64,000 nucleotides of DNA from JAPPKS01 sp963667895 (GTDB taxonomy: Bacteria > Poribacteria > WGA-4E > PCPOR2b). Location of the stretch: contig OZ245030.1 of NCBI GenBank assembly GCA_965223985.1, positions 124,001-188,000 of the forward strand, in the 5' to 3' direction. The position numbers and the translations under genes were made by a program. The notes beneath the pieces were generated by a model. The model saw only the letters and a program-made list of their open reading frames with translations, made no database searches and was not told the DNA's origin. Numbering within the stretch: position 1 is the stretch's first letter; every line of letters begins with the position of its first letter. Shown here piece after piece: positions 28,266 through 36,074 of this stretch.

Positions 28266-28272
28266 ATGGTAA

Positions 28273-28418
28273 GTAGGTTGGGTTGAGCCAACGGCGAAAC
28301 TCAACGCTTCTAAAGCGAACCCAACAATTCGCAAATTCCATACCCCATACGCTCAACGCTTCCCTCTTTCCTATCACCGACGGATGTTCGGAAGACGGGT
28401 CATAATCGAATTGCATGC
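28273..28418. repeat. TAGGTTGGGTTGA repeat with long tail, copy 1
   Basis: TAGGTTGGGTTGAG, then a segment from 28301 that matches 30942-31054 almost base for base for about 110 bp (AACGCTTCTAAAGCGA, CAACAATTCGCAAATTCC, ATACCCCATACGCTCAACGC). It starts just after pth. Other copies are at 30849, 32989 and 38371. Confidence 0.75.
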
Positions 28419-28530
28419 TTTACCACACCCTGCGTTTCATTCAAAAGCCCGTAACGACCTATCCCGAATCTAGTCTGACGTAACACCCGGTTCGATTTCT
28501 CCTGTCTACAACTCCTCTCACCAAAAGGGT

Positions 28531-28644
28531 GACACATTTGTGTCTTTTGTACACATTTGTTTACAACGCCTGAAACCCTTGTTGTGGTAAGGGTTCCCGC
28601 CATTTTCAATCGTAATTTCCCGATTTTATGTAAACAAATGTGTC
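28531..28644. repeat. Nested inverted repeats, ACACATTTGTTTACA arms around a hairpin
   Basis: A 15-bp arm ACACATTTGTTTACA at 28551-28565 is perfectly complementary to TGTAAACAAATGTGT at 28629-28643. GACACATTTGT at 28531-28541 is a further partial copy. Between the arms, AACCCTT (28574-28580) and AAGGGTT (28589-28595) form a hairpin with an 8-nt loop. No gene overlaps. The layout resembles a cluster of binding sites or a regulatory RNA structure. Confidence 0.6.
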
Positions 28645-28885
28645 TTTGCCTTTCATACTATTCTATCGCTATTTCTCTCTGCTGAAAAAACATGTAACTG
28701 CTCGTATCCCTTGACACATCAGGGTTCCCAAGTCCAAGTTGCGTCCAAATTGAAGGCGATTATTGGTATTGGCACATAACTTGCTCATACCTAAACCGTA
28801 GAACGGTCTGCTAATGGTCTAAATTTCCGATGGCACTACAAAGTTAACCTTAACGCAACATTTTAACATCAATGGAGGTTTTACA

Positions 28886-29616
28886 ATGCTACGTGCAAGT
28901 GTTACACTGATAGTATGTTTATTGTGTGCAGTTCTGGTTACTGGGTCGGTTTACTCTCACCCAGGAAGTAATTCAACTGTTTCAACCTATGCAGATGTTA
29001 GACATATACAAAATCCAGGCGGACAGGGTGTTGGTAAGCTTGAAATTGAAACTTGGGTAGAGTTCACTTTTGGTACTCACACATTTGGCGAACCCCATGA
29101 AGATGCTGGACATCAGCTTGAGTCCCTTCAAAATCATATCGTGTATGATACGCACGGTACAAAGATTTTCTTTGAATACTTTTATAAATTACAAGAGTTT
29201 ATAGGGCATATACCTGGAACGCCCATTAGACATTCCCCAGATATTTGGGAACGTTCAGCCGAAGCCTGTTTTGATTTGTATGGCTATTCTCACGGCAAGT
29301 TTCGTTGGGGTGATACCAAGATTTATAGTTTGCCTCAAGACACTAGCTCCGATCGGGATTGTCTGCTCGCAATGAGCCAACCGATGAAATCTTTGAAGAG
29401 TTACGACTATTAGTAGAGCAAGCTAGTATATTAGACCCTACAATTGTTGGCGCTGTTAATTTGAATGGAATTATTCACACCCATAACGGCGACCCCAATC
29501 AAGAATTTGATTCTAGTGAAGGATTGCTGTCGGGAGTAACTGAACAAATCCTAGCAGCCCCACCAGCAGCTAAACCCAGAACAATCGCCTTAACGTGGGG
29601 GTTGTTGAAAACGTAG
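28886..29616 (+). pseudogene. Secreted hypothetical protein split by a frameshift
   Basis: GGAGG (28874-28878) sits 7 nt before ATG 28886. The first frame gives a signal peptide (MLRASVTLIVCLLCAVLV, cleavage after VYS) and about 160 residues with FTFGTHTFGEPHEDAGH; it stops at 29411-29413. A second frame from about 29371 continues as DEIFEELRLLVEQASILDP, GIIHTHNGDPNQEF and an end AAPPAAKPRTIALTWGLLK. The join falls between 29365 and 29405. The family is not recognised. It could instead be two overlapping genes, the second starting at TTG 29359. Confidence 0.5.
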
Positions 29617-29749
29617 GTAGTAGTTGATGGGATCGGTGAGGGTTGGTTGCTCGACACGCACTTTGACGGTCATTCAATCCTCACCTAGTTGCATCATTTA
29701 TATCATATCCGAGACGATTTCTGATATTCAGTTAATATGGAGGAGTATC

Positions 29750-30262
29750 ATGAAACTGTTTTTTGTTCTACTCATAGCGTTATTGGGTTGTAGCGAATCA
29801 GATTCTCCTACCAAAAGTATTCCAGGATATTTAGTCAATAGCAAACCCGATCCTCCTGAAATTCGATACAAAATCCCTGATGGTATTCCTATGCCAATGG
29901 TTGAGGCATACGCTGATTTACAGGATAAACTAACCGAGAAGCAGTTTCAGTTTTTCCTGATGCAAATCAGACGTTTTTGTGATGGGCATATGGATAACGA
30001 CTTACTCAAACTGCGGGTGAGGTTGTGGTTTCCAAATGCAGGGATTACTAGAGGTTCAGATTATCGCTTGCCTATGTATAACCGCTCCATAGAAGATAGA
30101 ATACAGGCGCATTATTCTTTGTTTCGACAACGAAATCAGTTTGGTATACCTGATACAAAAATTGCGAGTGATACTCAGCTGTCAAAAGCGAATAAGTTCC
30201 TTCACTATGGCACTAGTGGCTATGACTGCGTAGAGGATTATCCTACCGAAGGATATAGATGA
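29750..30262 (+). CDS. Lineage-specific lipoprotein A of a two-member family
   Basis: 170 residues. GGAGGAG at 29739-29745 precedes ATG 29750. MKLFFVLLIALLGC ends in the lipobox LLGC (Cys14). The region LTEKQFQFFLMQIRRFCDG (61-79) and the C-terminal YDCVE (158-162) recur in the lipoprotein at 31223 in the same order, so the two are paralogs that differ mostly in the middle. The cysteines in RFCDG and YDCVE could form a disulfide. No known domain is recognised. Its stop overlaps the start of the next, broken frame as ATGA. Confidence 0.65.
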   Translation: MKLFFVLLIALLGCSESDSPTKSIPGYLVNSKPDPPEIRYKIPDGIPMPMVEAYADLQDKLTEKQFQFFLMQIRRFCDGHMDNDLLKLRVRLWFPNAGITRGSDYRLPMYNRSIEDRIQAHYSLFRQRNQFGIPDTKIASDTQLSKANKFLHYGTSGYDCVEDYPTEGYR

Positions 30263-30875
30263 ATGGGGGTAAGTTCAGGGCATCTGCTTATGGTTGGGGC
30301 ACCACCGGCACTCACATCGGTGGCGGTTCGTAACATAGGCATAATGGGAGTGCTTACACATATATTTACATATATGAAGTACACCCACTAAATACTGTGA
30401 CTAGAATTTTCAGGTATAAACAAAGAATTAGGGACGCCATGTTTGGCGAGTCAGAAATTTCTCAGCCCGATAGTGGTGAAGCTACTCCCGCTGGTCCTTG
30501 CATTAGTGGCACGGCTTGGGCGATAGTTACTTTGGAGTACAACCCAGATGAGGAATATTCACCTGAAGAAACAATGTCCGATCAAGATACGGATGGTCGC
30601 TGTGTTTGCCAGGAGGTGGAGCTTGCCCTAATGCGCACACCTTAGGACAGGATGAATTAATGGTTGAACAATATTTGGAAATTGGACAGGAGTTGGCGGA
30701 CTTTGTCAACATGTCCGATGGCCCTGATGGTGCATTTATTCTTGATGGATACATTTATCCGTGTAAAAGCGGGGTAATTTATCAATACGTCCTATACGGA
30801 GATACACCACAAATTGGCGATACTCACAATCCGAACACGACAGTAGTTCTTGTAGGTTGGGTTGAGATCAACTGA
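30259..30875 (+). pseudogene. Broken gene with an in-frame stop and a frameshift
   Basis: From an ATGA overlap with the lipoprotein, the frame reads MNGGKFRASAYGWGTTGTH, hits TAA after GGGS at about 30331, then stays open in the same frame (IFRKYKQRIRD-like text, ISGTAWAIVTLEYNPDEEYS) to 30645. A second frame from about 30606 continues as GACPNAHTLGQDELMVEQYLE and DGPDGAFILDGYIYPC to 30875. The last residues, VVLVGWVEIN, are encoded by the TAGGTTGGGTTGA repeat, so the original 3' end was probably lost when the repeat arrived. No family is recognised. Confidence 0.45.
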
Positions 30876-31054
30876 GCGAATAGATGAAGCGACCGAACAG
30901 GGAGTGCGATAGAGATCTAACGCGATAGTTCTCTCCTAAACCCAACGCTTCTAAAGCGAGTCCAACAATTCGCAAATTCCATACCCCATACGCTCAACGC
31001 TCCCTTCTTTCCTATCACCAACGGATGTCCGGATTTGGGGTCAAAATCGAATGC
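30849..31054. repeat. TAGGTTGGGTTGA repeat with long tail, copy 2
   Basis: It begins CTTGTAGGTTGGGTTGAG and includes the CAACTGAGCGA / GCGATAGTT core also seen at 38371. The tail from 30942 matches the tail of copy 1. The tail reads on the minus strand as a peptide with ALSVWGMEFANCW in both copies, but no start or ribosome binding site supports a gene. Confidence 0.75.
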
Positions 31055-31222
31055 ACACCGAAAAATGTCATACATCTGTGATACGCTCGAACCCCAGTGT
31101 AAATCGAAGATTTCCCCGATATATGTCGAGCCACGGTATGACAAGATTTACCACGTATAATAGCCGATTTCACCGCTCTACACTTAACTACAGAGCTACT
31201 GTCCTAACAAGGAGGAACTGCA

Positions 31223-31966
31223 ATGAGAACGCTTGTTATTCTATTCGCTTGCGTCTTTCTATTTAGTTGTAGCGAGGATAAAACAACTCCATTTATTGAT
31301 GAACCGAATCCAGTCATAGAACCTGAACCAATGAAGCCAATGGTACAGACATCACTTGAATCGTTAGCCAATCATCTAACACAAGCTCAATACGCCTATA
31401 CGCTGCGCCAAATAAATCGTTATTGTGATGGCAACATCAGTCACGCCTCGGTGTTACTCCACTTACAATCCAAAATGCCAAAACATGCGCACCATCACCT
31501 TGAGGAACTAATACCACGACAAAATCGCTCCGATAAGAGCCGAATCTATGTAGCTGCCGCACTTGTCAACCCTGATGTTAATCTTTATTATGATCATCAC
31601 GAGGTTTATTATCAATCTAGTGAGAATATGATAATAATCCAATTTGAGACTAATGACGATGGTAAGATAACTGGATTCAACAGCCACAGTAGTTTTCAGG
31701 ACAATGCTAGAATAATCGGAAGACACATACGTGAACAGATAGTCCAAACCGCAATGAACAAGGGAATAATTGAGATGCCACCTATCCTAGACAACTTAGT
31801 TTTGGATTTGGATGTCATTATTTTAGATGAAGCGGGCAACCCGATAGACCCGAAATATAAAGATTGGGTATTCGATTATGAAGATGCGCCCCGTGCAACT
31901 GATGCCCAACTCAAGGAATACAACCGCACACACAGGCCCGGCGCTTACGATTGTGTGGAAAAATAA
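31223..31966 (+). CDS. Lineage-specific lipoprotein B of a two-member family
   Basis: 247 residues. AAGGAGG precedes ATG 31223. MRTLVILFACVFLFSC ends in a lipobox (LFSC, Cys16). HLTQAQYAYTLRQINRYCDG (51-70) and the C-terminal AYDCVEK match the lipoprotein at 29750. Between them it carries extra sequence with a His cluster (PKHAHHHLEEL) and YYDHHEVYY, which could bind metal; this is speculative. No known family is recognised. The stretch is visibly more AT-rich than the housekeeping genes before it. Confidence 0.7.
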   Translation: MRTLVILFACVFLFSCSEDKTTPFIDEPNPVIEPEPMKPMVQTSLESLANHLTQAQYAYTLRQINRYCDGNISHASVLLHLQSKMPKHAHHHLEELIPRQNRSDKSRIYVAAALVNPDVNLYYDHHEVYYQSSENMIIIQFETNDDGKITGFNSHSSFQDNARIIGRHIREQIVQTAMNKGIIEMPPILDNLVLDLDVIILDEAGNPIDPKYKDWVFDYEDAPRATDAQLKEYNRTHRPGAYDCVEK

Positions 31967-32015
31967 ACAGGTCTACCATGCTACGACTACTGTTGGTTTG
32001 TCACGATGCAGGTAA

Positions 32016-32153
32016 TACTCGTGCCGCGCGGTAGCTAAGTTCGGTTGCAGTCAACTAGACCCCTTAGACGGTGTGGATTATCAGATACCTGCTGCACCGC
32101 CTAAGTATCGGCGAAAATTGACTACCACGTGGGCTGCTATGAAGCAAAAGTAG
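32016..32153 (+). pseudogene. 3' remnant of a gene with an AAPP...TTTW end
   Basis: An open frame without a start reads CSQLDPLDGVDYQIPAAPP and KLTTTWAAMKQK then TAG at 32151. The end resembles the end of the broken gene at 28886 (QILAAPPAAKPRTIALTWGL), suggesting a second decayed member of that family. Evidence is limited to about 25 aligned residues. Confidence 0.3.
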
Positions 32154-32166
32154 CTTCGATACAAAA

Positions 32167-32195
32167 TGAAGGCTACTGTAACTTGGTAGCCTTCA
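32167..32195 (+). promoter_or_regulatory. Ten-base-pair hairpin upstream of lipoprotein gene
   Basis: TGAAGGCTAC (32167-32176) and GTAGCCTTCA (32186-32195) form a perfect stem with a 9-nt loop, ending about 20 nt before the ribosome binding site of the gene at 32225. No T run follows, so it is more likely a leader structure or a Rho-type processing site than an intrinsic terminator. Confidence 0.45.
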
Positions 32196-32224
32196 CACCC
32201 TAATTTGCGAAAGGAGCGAGAACA

Positions 32225-32746
32225 ATGAAAGTGTTGCTTATGCTATTGGTAATCTTATTCGCTTGTGGTGAAAATGAAGATACTGACAAGGAGCTTATTA
32301 ACACTGTAATCGTTCCCGGACTGGAAGCTGTAGGCATTAAGCTAGGCGATGATTTAGATAGAGTAATGAATTTCTATGGCGAGCCACGCCTAGACTTTAG
32401 ACCCGAATGGTATAATACATACCAATCGAACCGTTGGAATATAGCCTACGATTGGAGTGATTTAGGCGTAACTGTTTATTTTGACAATAATGATAGTGCT
32501 GTTGAAATAGGAGTACGAAATCCAGAAGCACGAACAATAAGGGGTCTTGGCGTAGGTAGTACGTGGGACGAAGTACATGAAGTATACGGTAATGAATCAA
32601 ATGTTGATTCAGGTCAAGGTGGGGTTACTACTTTTGGCGATGGTGGTGCAAAGTACTCAGATGCTTATACTTCTAGGGGTATTGAATTTCGATATAGAAT
32701 TAGACCGTTCATAGTCGTACAAGTTGTTGTCTTTGATAGGGAATAA
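32225..32746 (+). CDS. Lipoprotein with two SmpA/BamE-like half repeats
   Basis: 173 residues. AAAGGAGCGAG precedes ATG 32225. MKVLLMLLVILFAC ends in a lipobox (Cys14). Two internal repeats share the pattern G-xx-hxxVxxxYG: VGIKLGDDLDRVMNFYGEP and LGVGSTWDEVHEVYGNE, as in BamE/SmpA-like lipoproteins, where small alpha-beta domains sit on the inner face of the outer membrane. That relation is inferred from the pattern only. A strong intrinsic terminator follows 23 bp after the stop. Confidence 0.65.
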   Translation: MKVLLMLLVILFACGENEDTDKELINTVIVPGLEAVGIKLGDDLDRVMNFYGEPRLDFRPEWYNTYQSNRWNIAYDWSDLGVTVYFDNNDSAVEIGVRNPEARTIRGLGVGSTWDEVHEVYGNESNVDSGQGGVTTFGDGGAKYSDAYTSRGIEFRYRIRPFIVVQVVVFDRE

Positions 32747-32769
32747 GGTAAGCATTTGTTGGAAGGTTG

Positions 32770-32796
32770 GGGGCAGTTCACGCTGCCCCTTTTTTT
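32770..32796 (+). terminator. Rho-independent terminator of the lipoprotein gene
   Basis: GGGGCAG (32770-32776) and CTGCCCC (32783-32789) form a 7-bp GC-rich stem with loop TTCACG, followed directly by TTTTTTT (32790-32796). Confidence 0.9.
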
Positions 32797-33000
32797 ATCC
32801 TATCATTCCATCTATATTTACTACTACAATTCCACCTATTCTAACTTCTACTATGCCTTCAGGTAGATTTAATCGCTGAAGGTTTATATTCCATTTAGTT
32901 CCACTACCATTCGCTATCAAGTTGTTTACTGAAACCTGGTTCACCGAAGCATCAAGATTTATCACTACCACAGCATTAGGCGGTAGTTCTTGTAGGTTGG
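32795..33000 (-). pseudogene. 3' gene fragment running into repeat copy 3
   Basis: On the minus strand a frame ending in TAA (32797-32795) reads NAVVVINLDASVNQVSVNNL, KWNINLQRLNLPEGIVEVRI and GGIVVVNIDG, which looks like real protein. Going upstream it enters the TAGGTTGGGTTGA repeat at 33000 and has no start codon or ribosome binding site. It is best read as the tail of a gene whose 5' part was replaced by the repeat. The family is not recognised. Confidence 0.4.
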
Positions 33001-33117
33001 GTTGAACGTAGTGAAACCCAACGCTTTTCTGTCGTCCAGAGGTTTCGAAAGCGTTGGGTTTCGGGAAAAACTATCGCCTTCGCTATCCGCTCAGTTGATC
33101 TCAACCAAACCTACAAG
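32989..33117. repeat. TAGGTTGGGTTGA repeat, inverted composite, copy 3
   Basis: CTTGTAGGTTGGGTTGA (32989-33005) pairs with TCAACCAAACCTACAAG (33101-33117), 16 of 17 positions. Inside, GAAACCCAACGCTTT (33013-33027) pairs perfectly with AAAGCGTTGGGTTTC (33048-33062). The whole 129-bp unit is a MITE-like element able to fold on itself. Confidence 0.75.
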
Positions 33118-33145
33118 AGCTAACCACTCCCCACTGATATTTTTC

Positions 33146-33175
33146 TTGACACGCGAATTTCGCATCTTCTATAAT
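33146..33175 (+). promoter_or_regulatory. Consensus sigma-70 promoter with no ORF downstream
   Basis: TTGACA (33146-33151) and TATAAT (33170-33175) both match consensus exactly, with an 18-nt spacer. The predicted start is near 33182. The next intrinsic terminator is at 33237-33273. Confidence 0.65.
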
Positions 33176-33181
33176 CTAGCT

Positions 33182-33273
33182 AAACTGACGACACTGTTCC
33201 ACTAAAAATCTGAAAATATAAATATAAAACGGCGAGGCGAGGGCGCTGTACGATGTCCACCCTCGCTTTTTTT
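33182..33273 (+). ncRNA. Candidate small RNA, about 90 nt
   Basis: The segment between a perfect -35/-10 pair and an intrinsic terminator has no start codon with a ribosome binding site and no coding-like text. The 5' half is A-rich and likely unstructured (ACTAAAAATCTGAAAATATA). The 3' half is the terminator hairpin. This is the layout of a stand-alone bacterial sRNA. No known RNA family is recognised. It could alternatively be the leftover promoter and terminator of a lost gene. Confidence 0.45.
33237..33273 (+). terminator. Rho-independent terminator of the candidate sRNA
   Basis: GCGAGGG (33237-33243) and CCCTCGC (33260-33266) form a 7-bp stem with a 16-nt loop, followed by TTTTTTT (33267-33273). 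Confidence 0.85.
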
Positions 33274-33328
33274 GTCTGAATGAGCGTAAATCGGTTATTT
33301 ACTTTCGACGCATCCGCATTGGCAACTA

Positions 33329-33718
33329 GTGCCGCGGCATCAAATCAGAACAGAAATTCGGACATGCAACTCGAACCATGAGAAGTGTTCGAAAAATGGG
33401 AACTCCGATTTTAGGACATATCAAGACCGACGCATTGAGCGGGGCGCCGGACATGCCGCGGAGCTAATGTTTGACGGGTTTCTCGAGCATTCGGAGATAC
33501 TGAAATCAATCAAGATTTTCCCGATGGACGTGAGTGTCCCCAAGGACGCAATCGCACTGCTGGGGACAGGTTCGGAAACTGTTAAAGCCGTGAAGTCAAT
33601 CGCAAATCCGACCGCGAACATTGGACGCCCTATCGCGACCGCCGACTTTCACGAAAAGTTGAGGCATCGCCTCGCTGAACGAAGGAGTCTACAGCCCGAA
33701 AACAGTTTAACCCATTAG
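33329..33718 (+). pseudogene. ORF interrupted by the insertion sequence
   Basis: A frame from GTG 33329 (or ATG 33467, with GGAG 3 nt upstream) reads FDGFLEHSEILKSIKIFPMD, AIALLGTGSETVKAVKSIAN and FHEKLRHRLAERRSL and ends at TAG 33716-33718, whose bases belong to the insertion sequence. Removing the element and one ACCCAT copy continues the frame from 34813 to TAA 34879-34881 as VHSPGPNPIEQKFAIFRKRR. The new end, SPGPNPIEQKFA, resembles the NPIE motif of IS630-type transposases, but the rest does not, so the family stays unassigned. Confidence 0.55.
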
Positions 33719-34806
33719 GGCTTACGCAAGTTCCATCTGAATAGCGGGGGATTTCAATTGTTGTCGCAAGTATTCAGCGAATAAACTGTGCTTGACCTGA
33801 TAAATGGTTTGGTCCGTCTGATATGCTACTTGCTTGAGTCGAACCCAAACCAACATTGCACAACCGATGTGATTGAACAATGCGTGCTAATCGACATTGA
33901 CACCCTTCAAGACCGGTCAACTGCTTTGCTTCACGGTGAAACTGCTCAATCTTCCATCGCCAGTTACACACGCCTGTTGTGCAACTGATGTGTCGTTTTG
34001 AGCCAAGTCATTGGTCACAACATAATCCGTGCGCCCATTACCCGACGCGACCCGGAGAAGTTTCACCTTGTGATGCTTGGGAAATCCTCTGATTTTAATC
34101 CGTTTCCCGTGTCGGCGTTCGGTCTCGGTCCACTGCAAGTCAGCCACACGCTGGTAAGGCTTTTGTGCATTAGAATCATCTACTTGACGATTTAATTTCA
34201 GCGGGCAATAGTAGTGTTTGCCAAGCCTTTCAATGTGCATCATCACAGCTTTGGTTGCATACCAGCTATCCATCAACACCAATGAAAACAAAAGATGCTT
34301 ATGATAGACCAGTAGGGATAACATTTCGGTAACGTGATTAAATTTGCTCTTACCATCTGTTTCTGGGTCGTAAATGCGGTAGTCAATCACCCAGAAACGG
34401 TCTTAGGTGGGATTGACATAGACACAAGTCACTACACCGATACCGTTGATGACCTCTTTGGCGTTTCCGCTATACTGACGACGCACCAACGCAATGTTCC
34501 GAGCGTGGCGCTTGTCCAAAACGGTATCATCAAAGATGACATATTCTTGTTCTGTTTGCACAAACTGGGGTTGGACATTTTCCCATACCAAGCGAGGCGG
34601 GATACGCTCACCGGCGAGGTAACGGTTTATCATATCATGACTGAACCGGGGGCTATGGTCAGCAAAATGGGTTAAAGTATAGTTGATGGAACTACTGAGC
34701 AAATACTGACAGTAGTCGCGTCGTGTCGGTTGGGTCATATTCACCTCCATGCTCCCCATTCTACTGTTTTGCAACCCTTATGGCTATTTATTTCGCGTAA
34801 GTCCTA
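33716..34806 (-). mobile_element. Insertion sequence, IS4/IS701-like, 1091 bp
   Basis: The ends TAGGGCTTACGC (33716-33727) and GCGTAAGTCCTA (34795-34806) are imperfect terminal inverted repeats (11 of 12). A 6-bp target duplication ACCCAT flanks it at 33710-33715 and 34807-34812. It encodes one degraded DDE transposase on the minus strand. The end sequence TAGGACTTACGC is one I associate with IS elements common in cyanobacteria. Family placement is from the transposase motifs and is approximate. Confidence 0.85.
33722..34738 (-). pseudogene. Degraded DDE transposase of the insertion sequence
   Basis: GGAGGTGA precedes ATG 34738 (MTQPTRRDYCQYLLSS). The first DDE aspartate is in YVIFDDTVLDKR; the frame then meets TAA after VYVNPT at 34403-34405, continuing in the same frame as DRFWVIDYRIYDPETDGK and VLMDSWYATKAVMMHI (second Asp). 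The last catalytic Glu, KIEQFHREAKQLTG, and CQCR lie in a second frame reached near 33970, and the C-terminus (MLVWVRLKQVAYQTDQTIYQ) in a third reached near 33885. One nonsense and two frameshift lesions make it inactive unless a second copy acts in trans. Confidence 0.85.
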
Positions 34807-34881
34807 ACCCATGTTCATTCACCCGGCCCGAACCCGATTGAACAAAAATTTGCTATTTTCAGGAAACGGCGAATCGCTTAA

Positions 34882-35188
34882 AAACGCAAAAACTGACGAC
34901 ATTATCAAAATGTGTAAATTTTAGTTGCATGACTATAAATCCAAACGTTACTAAAGATGGCGGGGTAGTGGACCCCTCCGCGTTGTTTACCTTAGAGCGC
35001 AGTGATGGGCTCAAAGGTCGGCTTTCAGTTGCTCCTTTTTTACAGCGATCAAGAATTTGTATCAGATTACATTCTTCCCTCCTTCTCAAAAGCACACCAA
35101 GAAATTTCTCCGAATACAAAAAAGTGCGAACAAATTCCAAGAAATTTGCCTCTATTAGAGCATAGAGAAACCTCGCTGCTTTAATGGA
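34882..35188. other. Region upstream of the ECF sigma gene
   Basis: About 300 bp with no supported gene. AAACTGACGACA at 34890-34901 is also found at the start of the candidate sRNA (33182-33193). The promoter of the sigma factor operon should be here, but no sigma-70 consensus stands out; ECF autoregulation is possible. Confidence 0.35.
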
Positions 35189-35743
35189 ATGAATATGGAA
35201 ATTTCCGACGAAATCTTAGTGCAACACGCACGACAGGGAGTTGAACACGCCTTCAGGCAGCTAGTCCAGCGATACAACGAGCGGATCATCAACGTCTGTT
35301 TTCGGATTGTTGGAAACGATCAGGACGCCGAGGAAGCCGCGATGGACACATTCTTGGCGTGTTATCAAGGGCTTGACAGTTTTGAAGGACGGTCCCGTTT
35401 TTCGACGTGGCTCTATCAGATTGCTCGGCGTTGTGCCTACAAACAGATTGATAGACATCCGCCGGAAAGTGAACCGATTAGCGAACTTGAGATTTCTGAG
35501 GACCGCATGACGATGCAGCCGGACAAAATTCTTCAGGAACGCGAGATTCGAGAAAGGGTTGAGCAGGCGGTTGGCGCACTGCCGGATCACCTTAAAGAAG
35601 TCGTGATCTTCTACTTCCTAGAAGGACTTCCCTACCACGAAATTTCGGAAATTCTGGAGTGTCCAATTGGAACGATTGCTTCACGGATTAATACCGCCCG
35701 TCAACTATTGCAGCGAAGACTTCAACCTTTTGTCGAGGAGTGA
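35189..35743 (+). CDS. ECF RNA polymerase sigma factor
   Basis: 184 residues. Region 2 reads HAFRQLVQRYNERIINVCFR, DAEEAAMDTFLACYQGL and FSTWLYQIARRCAYKQI, which bind core polymerase and the -10 element. Region 4 reads LPDHLKEVVIFYFLEGLPY and HEISEILECPIGTIASRINT, the -35-binding helix-turn-helix. It starts at ATG 35189 or ATG 35195. The next gene begins 4 bp after its stop, but that product is not a recognisable anti-sigma factor (no membrane segment, no zinc motif), so control of this sigma is unclear. Confidence 0.93.
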   Translation: MNMEISDEILVQHARQGVEHAFRQLVQRYNERIINVCFRIVGNDQDAEEAAMDTFLACYQGLDSFEGRSRFSTWLYQIARRCAYKQIDRHPPESEPISELEISEDRMTMQPDKILQEREIRERVEQAVGALPDHLKEVVIFYFLEGLPYHEISEILECPIGTIASRINTARQLLQRRLQPFVEE

Positions 35744-35747
35744 AACC

Positions 35748-36059
35748 ATGGCAACTTTAGACCAGATACTCCTACGTCTGCCCAGAAAAACGCCCGATGC
35801 TGATTTTGTGGATAGGCTTTTTGCGCAGATTCGCGGTAAAGGCACCTTAGCACCTACACCATCTATAACCCATCAAGATCTATTTCTACTTGAGCCCGAC
35901 TGGATTGAGTCAGCCCAATCGGCTATGCAGGAAGGTACAGAATTCATGCAGACCGATGCCAACCTTTATCCACCACCGGTATTGCAGAGAGGGTCATCTC
36001 CTGACATTTACCGGTTCACTAAGTTAGGTCCACCGAATTTTAACCGATTCAGCCCATGA
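35748..36059 (+). CDS. Small soluble protein following the ECF sigma gene
   Basis: 103 residues, no membrane segment and no known domain. The N-terminus MATLDQILLRLPRKTPDADFVDRLFAQIRGK resembles the helical core-contacting start of some short anti-sigma factors, but this is only a positional hint. The C-terminal half is rich in Pro, Gln and Asp (QTDANLYPPPVLQRGSSP). GAGGAG at 35735-35740 lies 7 nt before ATG 35748, and 4 bp separate it from the sigma gene, so the two are co-translated. The M1-like gene follows 15 bp later. Confidence 0.65.
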   Translation: MATLDQILLRLPRKTPDADFVDRLFAQIRGKGTLAPTPSITHQDLFLLEPDWIESAQSAMQEGTEFMQTDANLYPPPVLQRGSSPDIYRFTKLGPPNFNRFSP

Positions 36060-36074
36060 AAGGAGAAACTCACT

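Noticed and set aside
28531..28644. CRISPR array
   Set aside because: Only three partial copies in opposite orientations with unequal spacing, so they are inverted repeats and not direct repeats with spacers.
30917..31144. Minus-strand ORF with ALSVWGMEFANCW, also at 28228-28416
   Set aside because: The similarity follows from the DNA repeat itself. Neither copy has a ribosome binding site or a stable start, and the flanks diverge.
31508..31747. Minus-strand Ile/Tyr-rich ORF in lipoprotein B
   Set aside because: Antisense shadow of an AT-rich gene with no start signal.
33182..33273. tracrRNA or riboswitch
   Set aside because: No CRISPR locus nearby, no matching anti-repeat, and no downstream gene for a riboswitch to control.
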